Shown here one piece after another: positions 45,158 to 53,364 of a stretch of DNA of 64,000 nt (the stretch's first letter is position 1; each line of letters opens with the position of its first letter). A model generated the notes under the pieces. It ran no database searches and was not told the origin of the DNA. It was given only the letters and a program-made list of their open reading frames with translations. The stretch comes from Ignavibacteriales bacterium (lineage in GTDB: Bacteria; Bacteroidota; Ignavibacteria; Ignavibacteriales; Melioribacteraceae), in the NCBI GenBank assembly GCA_021740915.1, contig JAIOYW010000019.1, forward strand, positions 1 through 64,000, given 5' to 3'. The position numbers were made by a program, and so were the translations under genes.

Positions 45158-47725
45158 TTATTTAACTAACATCATCTTTTTGGTGGTGATATTACTGCCA
45201 GCTTCAATTGTGTAAAAATAAACGCCGCTTGAAAGCTTTGAAGCATCAAAATTAACCTGATAAACTCCGGCATTTTTAACTTCATTAACGAGCGTTGAAA
45301 CCTGTTGTCCGAGTATATTGAATATTTTCAGCGAAACAAACTGCTGATCAGGAATAGAGAAACGGATTGTTGTAGCAGGGTTGAATGGATTAGGATAATT
45401 CTGATTTAGTTCAAATGTAAGGTTTTCAAGATCACCTTCAACATCTGAAACCATCGAATTTCCAACCCAGGTATATAACCATCTGTTAACATCTCTCCAT
45501 GATAAATCCTCATTTGCAGCAGAATAGCAGAGGATTCCTTCACGTGAACCGGTAAGGTCAGCATCATTTACTGAAAAATCAATCGGGATCCTGTGACCGA
45601 GGTCCGGTACGTAAAGCTGATCATCAGGTGTTGCAACTGCAGCAATAGCGGAAAGTGCTATTTTTGCCTCAATTGTGTATCCGCCGATACCTTTATCAAA
45701 GAAAATGAAATTTTCGCCCGGGCGAACGATGATAATATCACCTGGGTTCCCGCTTCTTACACCTGTTGATGTGAATCTGTACTGGTAATCAGGTTCCCAG
45801 CCTCTCTGATATGAGGTATGGGAAGCTCCATGCCAGTTATACAATCCAAAGAACATATCGCAGCCATCTGTCAGATAGGAAGCGATTGTAGTATCAATGG
45901 AAAGAACATCATCGAATACGTCAAAAGCAACGTACATATAATCATTATCCATTGCCACATAAACATTCAGCGAAAGGTCTGCATCACCGTCAATTGTGGT
46001 ATTGGTAACAGGATGACCTGAACCATCGGATGGGAACATTCTGAAAGGCTGAATTCCTGTCCATTCTGTCAGGGAACCGTCTGCAACGAAAGCAGGAGCG
46101 CTCTGAGAGATAACAGCAACGCCTTTACCATTGTTTGTAACACTGGCAGGATTAGCAAGAGCAACTTCGCTTCTGTTTCCGGCAGCATCCTGGCATACAA
46201 CTGCATAATAATATGTAACAGCCTGATCTGTAAGCGGGGTGCGGAGCGTATGTTCAGCAAGCTGAGCATCTTCAACAATACCCATAGCAACAACTTCGAT
46301 TCCCGGTCCATTGATGTCTGTAATCGGGTTTAGGCTGTAATAAACATCATAAGTTTCAAGAGATTCGCCAGGCACGTCAGTCCATGTAATAAGATTAACA
46401 TACTGACCGGGAGCTGCAGCAACAAATCCCGGAGGCTGAGGTGCGACTACGTCAAAATATGGGCTGCCAGTCCAGATATTGTCAAGGTAAACTATCTTTC
46501 CGATACCTGCTTCACTTCCAACCAAAATCTTTAACTGTGATACACGTGTTGAATCAAATTCTCCGGGACGAGTTCCGCCGCCATCCCAGCCGCCTGCAAA
46601 GCGGTTGAAATTTCTAAGAGGTATCTGTACCAATTTCCAGCCGCCGTCAAATCCAACTTCAGCTTCCTGCAACAGATATTCTGCTTCGAATCCAACATCC
46701 GGTGTATCATCAATACCATCGCTGTTTGCATCTACGAACCCATCAATATCATCATCACCGAATGCAACTTTAATCTGCCCGAATCCTGCAGGAGCTTTGA
46801 TAGCAAATTTCACTGAGTCTGTTGTCCAGTGGAAACCCATGTTCTCAACTTCCGGAAGTGTCCAGACAAGTCCGTCCCAGACAGCCCAGGTGTTTGGAGG
46901 GGTTATCCATTTGATAGATTTGGTGCTTGTCGCGTAATCTTCTTCGTCGGTTATTTCATAACCGCCGCCGCCCCAGCCGCCATAAAGTTCAACTCCGCCG
47001 GGAATTGCAGCGCCGTTGAAAAATACGAGAGCTTTCTGGGTGATGCCTTTAAGTACCATATGGTCGAGGATAAATTCACCTGCTGTGTGATCGCCTTCAC
47101 CACCGCCATTAATTGATACTTCAAATGAGAAACCTTTGATCTTATCCTTGTCAAGTTCCTGGTTTCCGGTGATACCAGACCAGCCTGTCAGGTTGAAACC
47201 ATTGCCATCCCAATTGTAATTGTTTTCCAATGGGATTTTAATTTCATGCCAGCCCGGAACAGCATCGAGGATATAATGAAATGAGTAATAGTATTCAACG
47301 TCACCGACGTCATAAGTCTGGTTCCCGGTCGGAGAATCACTTACATCGTGCAGATTGATTCTTAAGTGAACCCTTCCCGGCAAATCGGCAGCAACTGTCG
47401 TATTATACCAGATTGAAAGAGTATCATAGAGAGACCAGTCGTAAACGCCGGTTGAGTCATTATACCAATGCTCAAGTTTTACGAAACCACCCCATGATTC
47501 TGTATTGTGAGCGCTATATGTTACCTTCATAGCGGCTGCGCCTTCCTGAACATTCGAAGTAATGAATTCTGTATTCATGTAGCTGTACAGAGAATCAGCA
47601 CCATCATTATTGAAAAACAGGAAGTAATTTGTATCCGCATCTGCCTGGTCAAAATTATTTATGACCATTTCCTGGGCAGAAACTGATACAACCAGAGAAA
47701 AAAGGAGAACTAGTAGTTTTTTCAT
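45158..47725 (-). CDS. T9SS-exported glycan-binding protein (CBM11-like and CBM9-like domains)
   Basis: The start is the ATG at 47725 (MKKLLVLLFSLVVSVSAQ), preceded by GGAGG, giving 855 residues. Two tandem beta-sandwich domains of the CBM11/CIA30 type occupy roughly 20-235 and 235-430 (LSIWYNTT, GWHEIKIPL; then KFAIKAP, GWKLVQIPL). A fibronectin type III domain (~435-530) and a CBM9-like domain (~540-760, DGSLTEWTGIQPF, MYVAFDVFDD) follow, then a T9SS tail (NYPNPFNPATTIRFSI). No catalytic motif is evident, so it is probably a surface protein that holds beta-glucan. It starts 30 bases after the symporter stop and shares its sigma-54 promoter. Confidence 0.8.
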   Translation of the reverse strand: MKKLLVLLFSLVVSVSAQEMVINNFDQADADTNYFLFFNNDGADSLYSYMNTEFITSNVQEGAAAMKVTYSAHNTESWGGFVKLEHWYNDSTGVYDWSLYDTLSIWYNTTVAADLPGRVHLRINLHDVSDSPTGNQTYDVGDVEYYYSFHYILDAVPGWHEIKIPLENNYNWDGNGFNLTGWSGITGNQELDKDKIKGFSFEVSINGGGEGDHTAGEFILDHMVLKGITQKALVFFNGAAIPGGVELYGGWGGGGYEITDEEDYATSTKSIKWITPPNTWAVWDGLVWTLPEVENMGFHWTTDSVKFAIKAPAGFGQIKVAFGDDDIDGFVDANSDGIDDTPDVGFEAEYLLQEAEVGFDGGWKLVQIPLRNFNRFAGGWDGGGTRPGEFDSTRVSQLKILVGSEAGIGKIVYLDNIWTGSPYFDVVAPQPPGFVAAAPGQYVNLITWTDVPGESLETYDVYYSLNPITDINGPGIEVVAMGIVEDAQLAEHTLRTPLTDQAVTYYYAVVCQDAAGNRSEVALANPASVTNNGKGVAVISQSAPAFVADGSLTEWTGIQPFRMFPSDGSGHPVTNTTIDGDADLSLNVYVAMDNDYMYVAFDVFDDVLSIDTTIASYLTDGCDMFFGLYNWHGASHTSYQRGWEPDYQYRFTSTGVRSGNPGDIIIVRPGENFIFFDKGIGGYTIEAKIALSAIAAVATPDDQLYVPDLGHRIPIDFSVNDADLTGSREGILCYSAANEDLSWRDVNRWLYTWVGNSMVSDVEGDLENLTFELNQNYPNPFNPATTIRFSIPDQQFVSLKIFNILGQQVSTLVNEVKNAGVYQVNFDASKLSSGVYFYTIEAGSNITTKKMMLVK

Positions 47726-47755
47726 TATTTGAACCTCCAAATAATTGGTTAAATG

Positions 47756-49297
47756 TTATTTAGTTTTTATATCCTGGTTACTGATTGCGTGATTAAAAAA
47801 ATTCGGCATCAGAGTAAACCCTGAAGCCGGAAAAAAAGAATATTTTTCTGCAAGCATTATCAGTAAGACATGCATCCCGGTCAGGATAAACAGAAGAGCC
47901 GAGAAATGCAGATAATTCATGGTGAAATAAGTATTTAAAAAACTTATATCCATAAATACAGTAAAGGAAGTGTAGTGGCTTATGATTCGCATCGAAGCCA
48001 GAATCATTCCGAAAATCAGGCTGCTGAACACAGCCCGTCCCGAAAGTTTTTTATTAAAAATTACAAAGACAAAAACTGCTGCTACCGGCGGGCTGATATA
48101 AGATTGAATCATCTGCAGATTAAGATATATATCAGATTTGATCATTTTCACCACCGGGATAAGTCCTATTGTTATAAGAACGATGCCAATAGCTGATAAA
48201 CGTGCAACTAATATTAAGGTTCTGTCCGAAGCCTGCGGGCGAAACGGTTTGTAAAGATCATTTGCGATCAGAGTGGATGAACTGTTAAAAACACTTGCAA
48301 GGGAGGACATGAGTGCGGCAAAAAGTCCTGATATTATCAATCCTCTAACACCATCGGGCAGATTAAGTTTAGCCACAAGGCTTCCATAAGCCTCATTGCC
48401 GCCAACTGACGGCAGAAGAAGCAGAGCAATTAATCCGGGAAACATAAAAAGAACTACAGGCAACAGTTTAAAGAGAGAAGCAAGTATGGTGCCTTTTTTA
48501 ATCTCATTGATATTTTTAGCGCCAAGAATTCTTTGCATTATATACTGGTCAGTAAGCCAGTACCAGATTGCAAGCACTGGAGCACCAAAAAGCAAACCAG
48601 TCCATGGTATCTCAGCATCAGACATTGGTTTGAAAAGATTCAATCGTTCAGCCGGTATCTGCTTTATAAGTTCAGAAATTCCGCCGATTTCATGAAGAGA
48701 GTATATTACAACAATTAATGATCCGCCTAAAAATACCGCTGTCTGAAAAATCTGAGTGCGGACAACACTTATAAGCCCTCCGGCAATAGTATAAAGTCCC
48801 GTGATAAGAACGAGGATGAGCGCTGAAGCAAAAAAATCCCAGCCTAATAGCTTATTAAGAAGGAAACCGGCAGTAAGAAGAGTTACCGCGGTTTTCGTAA
48901 AAAAATATGTAATTACAGACATCAAGGATAGAAATACTCTTACTCTGTTCCCAAACCGTTTGCCGAAAAACTCTGGTACGGTCAATACTTTTTCCCTGAA
49001 AAAAAGCGGACCGATAAACCAGCCAAGCAGCAGGAGAAAAATTATTGCAAGCCATTCGAAATGTCCGAGTACCAGTCCCTTGGAATATGCAGCACCAGCC
49101 AGTCCGACGATGTGTTCGCTGGAGATGTTTGTTGCGAAAAGTGAAACACCGATCATAAGCCAACTCAGATTTCTTCCTGCAAGAAAGTAATCTTCTGCTG
49201 TTTTTTCTTTTGATGAGCTTACCATTAATCCTATAAGCAATACAACAAAGAAATAAACGTAAATGATCGAAGTATCGAAAAAGCTTAAATCTGTCAT
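47756..49297 (-). CDS. Sodium/solute symporter (SSS family), second copy
   Basis: The start is placed at the ATG at 49297 (MTDLSFFDTSIIYVYFF) behind AGGGA, giving 513 residues. It has about 14 transmembrane helices and SGLT-like segments: DYFLAGRNLSWLMIGVSLFATNISSEH, GGLISVVRTQIFQ and FNSSSTLIANDLY. It is distantly related to the symporter at 32519-34156. It is the first gene behind the sigma-54 promoter at 49324-49340 and leads the operon toward the CBM protein. It probably imports glucose or a short oligosaccharide. Confidence 0.9.
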   Translation of the reverse strand: MTDLSFFDTSIIYVYFFVVLLIGLMVSSSKEKTAEDYFLAGRNLSWLMIGVSLFATNISSEHIVGLAGAAYSKGLVLGHFEWLAIIFLLLLGWFIGPLFFREKVLTVPEFFGKRFGNRVRVFLSLMSVITYFFTKTAVTLLTAGFLLNKLLGWDFFASALILVLITGLYTIAGGLISVVRTQIFQTAVFLGGSLIVVIYSLHEIGGISELIKQIPAERLNLFKPMSDAEIPWTGLLFGAPVLAIWYWLTDQYIMQRILGAKNINEIKKGTILASLFKLLPVVLFMFPGLIALLLLPSVGGNEAYGSLVAKLNLPDGVRGLIISGLFAALMSSLASVFNSSSTLIANDLYKPFRPQASDRTLILVARLSAIGIVLITIGLIPVVKMIKSDIYLNLQMIQSYISPPVAAVFVFVIFNKKLSGRAVFSSLIFGMILASMRIISHYTSFTVFMDISFLNTYFTMNYLHFSALLFILTGMHVLLIMLAEKYSFFPASGFTLMPNFFNHAISNQDIKTK

Positions 49298-49323
49298 ATC
49301 CCTGGCTAAATAATTATATGTAA

Positions 49324-49340
49324 TGCACAAATAGTGCCAA
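49324..49340 (-). promoter_or_regulatory. Sigma-54 promoter TTGGCAC-N5-GTGCA before the symporter operon
   Basis: Minus-strand TTGGCACTATTTGTGCA has the -24 GG and -12 GC separated by exactly 10 bases, as in the sigma-54 consensus TTGGCAC-N5-TTGC. The expected start of transcription is near 49313, giving a leader of about 16 bases before the ATG at 49297, just enough for its ribosome binding site. Confidence 0.8.
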
Positions 49341-49395
49341 AAAATTAGCAGTAAAAACAGGGATATTTTAATGGAATATCTGGATTGAAATTTTC

Positions 49396-49436
49396 AATAT
49401 TATCATTTTGATAATATTCGTTATTATTTTAATAAC
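49396..49436. promoter_or_regulatory. Two tandem inverted repeats upstream of the sigma-54 promoter, candidate enhancer sites
   Basis: The first repeat (49396-49418) has 9-base arms AATATTATC/GATAATATT around ATTTT. The second (49420-49436) has 6-base arms GTTATT/AATAAC around the same ATTTT. Their centres are 21 bases apart, two helical turns, and lie about 94 and 115 bases upstream of the predicted transcription start, the usual place for enhancer-binding protein sites. A third, looser repeat (GATATT-N7-AATATC) is at 49362-49380. Confidence 0.6.
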
Positions 49437-49444
49437 ATGAGATT

Positions 49445-51313
49445 CTATTTTGTGTTATTCCTGAGGATGAATTTTTCTATAGTTTCAAGAATTTTCCGGG
49501 CTCCCGGAAAATTGGGATTTAATGAGAGACAGGTCTTTATTTGATCTGCTGCTGAGCGTAAATCGCCTTTCGAAAAAGCTATCTTTGAAAGCATAAAATG
49601 ATCTTCAGGGGTGGCTGCGCCATGCCTGACTATCTCTTCAAGATATATGTTCGCAGATTTAAACTCGCCTTGTTTCAAACTTATTCTTGTGAGATTTCTC
49701 CGGTTAAATTCATCAGGTTCATTCCTGTAATTCCTTTGGAGAATATCTTTCGAAATTGTCAATTCACCCTTTTCGAGAAGTGCCGGAATATATTTCATTA
49801 TGGCGAACTTATCGAATGGTTTATCTTCAGAGAGGACATAGACTTCTCTCGCAGCGGAAGAGAGCAATCCGTGTTTCAGGAAGTGATCTGTAAGGTAAAG
49901 GTGTCCGGTTTCCCAGCCAATTTTTCCGGTTATTATATCGAAGGCTGTCGAATCTACAATATTTTTTCGTTGTAAAGACGAAGGATCAAGTCTTGCCGTT
50001 TTATCAGATGTGAATGGATATGAGTTAAGAATGAACTGCAGCCGGTACGAAGCGAATACAGAGTCAAGGGGAGAATATGAAGGATTCAGCTCTAAATAAT
50101 TAGCTGCCTGAGTTTCTTGTGGAGCGCTAAAACTGTCATCAGGCATATAACCAGAATTCTTCATGGCAGTCAGAAAGGCTTCAGCGAGGAGTTGATTTCC
50201 AGTGATATCAGGATGTACATGATCTGTAAAAAACTCTCCGTCACAAATTCCCGAACTCGATGATTTTTTGAATATTGCCTGGGTTGCAGCGACAGGGATA
50301 CTGAATTCTGAAGCCGTTTCTCTGATAATATTATTAAAGTCTGTCGGTGCTCTGAACCTTACTTCGTCAGAGTCTCCGGCTTTTTGCAGTAGTGAATCGG
50401 CTTCGAAAAAATTCCTTTCCCGGTACTTCTGCATTCCTGCTTTGTACAACTCTTTTGCACGACCTCCCCTTTTATCCATCGGAGGCAATTGCAGATTAGA
50501 GACAAGTTCTCCAATTATAACGGGGATTTTTTCAGCCTTGAGTTTCCTGATCATCCTCTCCAGATTCTCTCTGTAATATGCGGAAACATCATTGTAAGTA
50601 TCACTGTTCAATCCTATTTCTGCATCTGAGATCATTTCAGCCATAAGTGTGTTCTGCTGTTTACCTGCTGGAAAGGACGTGAATTCAGCAGCAGAGAAAA
50701 CAATATTTTCAATCAATTGATATAGCCTGAAATCTTTGAAATTGAGATGAAGCCTTATTAGCCATGGAGAAGAAGAAATTCTTGTTGTTGATCCGGCGCC
50801 AAAAACTCCATAGAATTCATTATGCCCGGAATAGATCAGCACCAGATCAGGATCGGCGGAGATTATTTCATCGAGAATATCAGTGATCACAAAAGTCCCG
50901 ATTGCTGAAATACCTGTATTAATTACTTCAATTCTTTTATCGGGAAACAATTCACCAAGTTTTCGTTTAATGTGCCTCGGAAAGGAAATATTCGGAGGAT
51001 ATGGAAAACCGGCTGTTGTACTTCCCCCAAGTACAAAAATTCTGAATGCACCTTCTCTTTTATCGGTATCGAAAGCATCGGGGATAACTGAGGGCAAATT
51101 TGATACCCCCTGAAAGTATTTCCTTGTGATTTCAGGGTTAAGAAATGTTTTACCGGGGAAATTATCTATTTTCATAAAAAGTGAGTAATCTTTTCCGTAT
51201 TCGAAAATACGAAGTCCCCCTTCGATCAATCCGATGAAAAGGAGAGGGAGAAGAACCATTATGAAGTAATAAATCTTCTTAGGGTATATTCGCCGGCTGC
51301 TTTTTGATTTCAT
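49445..51313 (-). CDS. Membrane-anchored SGNH hydrolase with TPR-like C-terminus
   Basis: This 622-residue protein has an N-terminal membrane helix (YYFIMVLLPLLFIGLIEGGL, ~15-34) and then an SGNH/GDSL esterase-like domain. Block I is FVLGGSTTAGFP (candidate nucleophile Ser), block III is YSGHNEFYG and block V is FFTDHVHPD (Asp and His). After about residue 400 there are helical TPR-like repeats (EEIVRHGAATPEDHFMLSKI). SGNH enzymes often remove acyl groups from glycans. Its ATG overlaps the GH5 stop (ATGA), so it is translated with GH5 and is probably part of polysaccharide processing. Confidence 0.8.
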   Translation of the reverse strand: MKSKSSRRIYPKKIYYFIMVLLPLLFIGLIEGGLRIFEYGKDYSLFMKIDNFPGKTFLNPEITRKYFQGVSNLPSVIPDAFDTDKREGAFRIFVLGGSTTAGFPYPPNISFPRHIKRKLGELFPDKRIEVINTGISAIGTFVITDILDEIISADPDLVLIYSGHNEFYGVFGAGSTTRISSSPWLIRLHLNFKDFRLYQLIENIVFSAAEFTSFPAGKQQNTLMAEMISDAEIGLNSDTYNDVSAYYRENLERMIRKLKAEKIPVIIGELVSNLQLPPMDKRGGRAKELYKAGMQKYRERNFFEADSLLQKAGDSDEVRFRAPTDFNNIIRETASEFSIPVAATQAIFKKSSSSGICDGEFFTDHVHPDITGNQLLAEAFLTAMKNSGYMPDDSFSAPQETQAANYLELNPSYSPLDSVFASYRLQFILNSYPFTSDKTARLDPSSLQRKNIVDSTAFDIITGKIGWETGHLYLTDHFLKHGLLSSAAREVYVLSEDKPFDKFAIMKYIPALLEKGELTISKDILQRNYRNEPDEFNRRNLTRISLKQGEFKSANIYLEEIVRHGAATPEDHFMLSKIAFSKGDLRSAADQIKTCLSLNPNFPGARKILETIEKFILRNNTK

Positions 51314-53289
51314 TTGAGAAGAACCAATTTCATTACTTCGGACTGCATACCATTTCTAATAAGCCTGTAATAATAAACTCCCGTAGGTAAATTACTTGCC
51401 GACCAGTTCACAGAATGATGTCCCGCCGGGAGCATACCGCCTTCAATTACATCAATCTTTTCACCTAATGAATCAAAAATTTCGACTTTTACGGCTGATC
51501 TATCCGGGAGGCTGAATGAAATATTTGTGTCGCAATTAAAGGGATTCGGAAAATTCTGGTATAATTCAGGAGTGATAGAGCCTGTCTTCTCACCCTCAAC
51601 ATCTGAAATGAGGTCAAACCTGAGTGAATTTACATTAAAACCGCCGAAATAATAACGGATATTTACCGTGTGCATACCTTTTGGTATTTCAGTGGTGGTG
51701 AGTATCATTGTTTGCCAGTTCTGCCAGCCGCCTGTGACCGGTATATCGATAAATCCCGTGGTAACAGGCAGATCATCAATGTAAAGCAGAATTTTGCCGC
51801 CTGAATTCTGCGCTGCGTAGCGGAGAGAAATCGCATACCCTCCTGAAGACTGGAATAAAATACTATAATCCGCCCATTCCCCCGTATCAATCCAGCCGAC
51901 ATTATATCCATTAGAAACCGGGTCAGAGCAAGACTCAATATCCACACCATCATTCCGGTAAATAAATCCGTTATTCCAGTCCTGCGCTCCCAATCCGCCT
52001 GTGTTTTGATAATCCTTATCGTTATAAGCTTTATTGATCGGGCCCATATCGTAGTCTGTGAGATAAATTATCCCGGGAGCCCGAAGTTCTTTGAAAGGCA
52101 CGGTAACATTTTCGCCCTCATTAAAAAGACCGTCAACAACATCGGGATGATAATTGCAGTTATCATGTTTCATTTTATCAACCTGACCGGTAAGATAAGA
52201 CCAGGCTTCACTTTGGGAGGGTTTTGGGCCGGAACCCCTCCAGTAATTAAGCAGAGTCTGATAGCCGTTCGTTTTCTCCGCTGATAAAGGAGCTGTGATA
52301 CCACCAAGTTTTTTCCACGTCCACCAGCTCCAGCCAATATTATTATCACTCATAAGCTTGACGCAATTCCTGAACCATTGATTTGAATTCTCGCCGGTTT
52401 CTCCCAGCCACAAAGGCGCCCCGGTATTCGTTCTGAGATCCAGCAAATATTGAATTGTTCCAATATCGTTATTATTCCAGTATTTATGGAAACTATAGAC
52501 GAGATTATCATCCCAGGGAGGTGTCAGTCCGCCGAAATCGGTCGCAAACCAGTTGCCCTCAATAAAAACAATATGATTTGTATCCTCCTGACGTATCGCA
52601 TCCGTTATCTGAATGTACAAATCCCTGAGAGCCAAATTACCGGGAAGACTCCATTTTGGTTCATTAATAAGATCATAACCTCCAATCCATTTTTCATTTT
52701 TATAACGCCTGGCAATCTCTTTCCAAAGCGCAATCGTTTTTTGTTTATTCCAGTCACTCTCCCAGAGTGAAGGTTTTGTAGGATCATAATCGCTGATCCC
52801 CTCATCGCTCTGACCTCCGGGTGCAGCATGAAGATCAAGGATAAGATAGATATTATATTCCTTGCACCATTGAAGAAGGCTGTCAATCCTTGCAAACCCC
52901 TTTTCAATATAGACATTGGGCTGATCCAGCGGAGTTAGTTTATTATAGTGCATGGCAAGTCTGATAGAGTTAAAACCTGCAGCAGCCAATGTTCTGACGT
53001 CTTTGCGTGTGAAAAAATTATCGTGGAAATAATCGTAGAACTGCTCAGTCAAAGCATCGCCGAGAACATCTTTTATTTTATTTTTGATTTGAAATTCGGC
53101 ATTTGCAAAGTCGGCGGTTTCAAACATATAGCCTTCCTGGAGCATCCATCCTCCAAGTCCGATTCCTTCAAGAATAAATTCCTGCTCACCATTCATAATA
53201 CGGTTACCCTGAACTTTAAGAAATTCCTGGCCCGTTACGGTGCCGATAAGGATAAAAAATGCAATTATGATCTGATGCTTGTAATTCAT
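51310..53289 (-). CDS. GH5 family beta-glucanase with CBM6 and T9SS tail
   Basis: This 659-residue protein is a retaining glycosidase of the GH5 type, close to exo-beta-1,3-glucanase/cellulase subfamilies (LEGIGLGGWMLQEGYMF). The catalytic acid/base is Glu210 in YDLINEPKW and the nucleophile is Glu297 in LWLGETGE. A CBM6-like domain (~415-565, including WIDTGEWADYSI and FNVNSLRFDLIS) precedes the T9SS tail (NFPNPFNCDTNISFSL to VMKLVLLK). GGGAG precedes the ATG. It is the first gene behind the sigma-54 promoter at 53321-53338 and directly follows the regulator gene. Confidence 0.88.
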   Translation of the reverse strand: MNYKHQIIIAFFILIGTVTGQEFLKVQGNRIMNGEQEFILEGIGLGGWMLQEGYMFETADFANAEFQIKNKIKDVLGDALTEQFYDYFHDNFFTRKDVRTLAAAGFNSIRLAMHYNKLTPLDQPNVYIEKGFARIDSLLQWCKEYNIYLILDLHAAPGGQSDEGISDYDPTKPSLWESDWNKQKTIALWKEIARRYKNEKWIGGYDLINEPKWSLPGNLALRDLYIQITDAIRQEDTNHIVFIEGNWFATDFGGLTPPWDDNLVYSFHKYWNNNDIGTIQYLLDLRTNTGAPLWLGETGENSNQWFRNCVKLMSDNNIGWSWWTWKKLGGITAPLSAEKTNGYQTLLNYWRGSGPKPSQSEAWSYLTGQVDKMKHDNCNYHPDVVDGLFNEGENVTVPFKELRAPGIIYLTDYDMGPINKAYNDKDYQNTGGLGAQDWNNGFIYRNDGVDIESCSDPVSNGYNVGWIDTGEWADYSILFQSSGGYAISLRYAAQNSGGKILLYIDDLPVTTGFIDIPVTGGWQNWQTMILTTTEIPKGMHTVNIRYYFGGFNVNSLRFDLISDVEGEKTGSITPELYQNFPNPFNCDTNISFSLPDRSAVKVEIFDSLGEKIDVIEGGMLPAGHHSVNWSASNLPTGVYYYRLIRNGMQSEVMKLVLLK

Positions 53290-53320
53290 GATAACTCCCG
53301 ATAATCTGATTTATTAGTAA

Positions 53321-53338
53321 CTGCAAATATCAGGCCAG
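53321..53338 (-). promoter_or_regulatory. Sigma-54 promoter TGGCCTG-N4-TTGCA before GH5
   Basis: Minus-strand CTGGCCTGATATTTGCAG has -24 GG and -12 GC separated by exactly 10 bases and a perfect TTGCA at -12. Predicted transcription starts near 53311, 22 bases before the GH5 ATG. It is immediately downstream of the sigma-54 regulator gene. Confidence 0.85.
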
Positions 53339-53345
53339 AATCGGG

Positions 53346-53364
53346 TTGGATTATTTGAATCCAA
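53346..53364. promoter_or_regulatory. Inverted repeat TTGGATTATTTGAATCCAA beside the GH5 promoter
   Basis: Perfect 7-base arms flank a 5-base centre ATTTG, nearly the same centre and inner arms as the repeats at 49396-49436. It overlaps the stop codon of the regulator gene and is centred about 44 bases upstream of the predicted start, closer than most enhancer sites. It could instead be a weak hairpin at the end of the regulator transcript. Confidence 0.5.
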
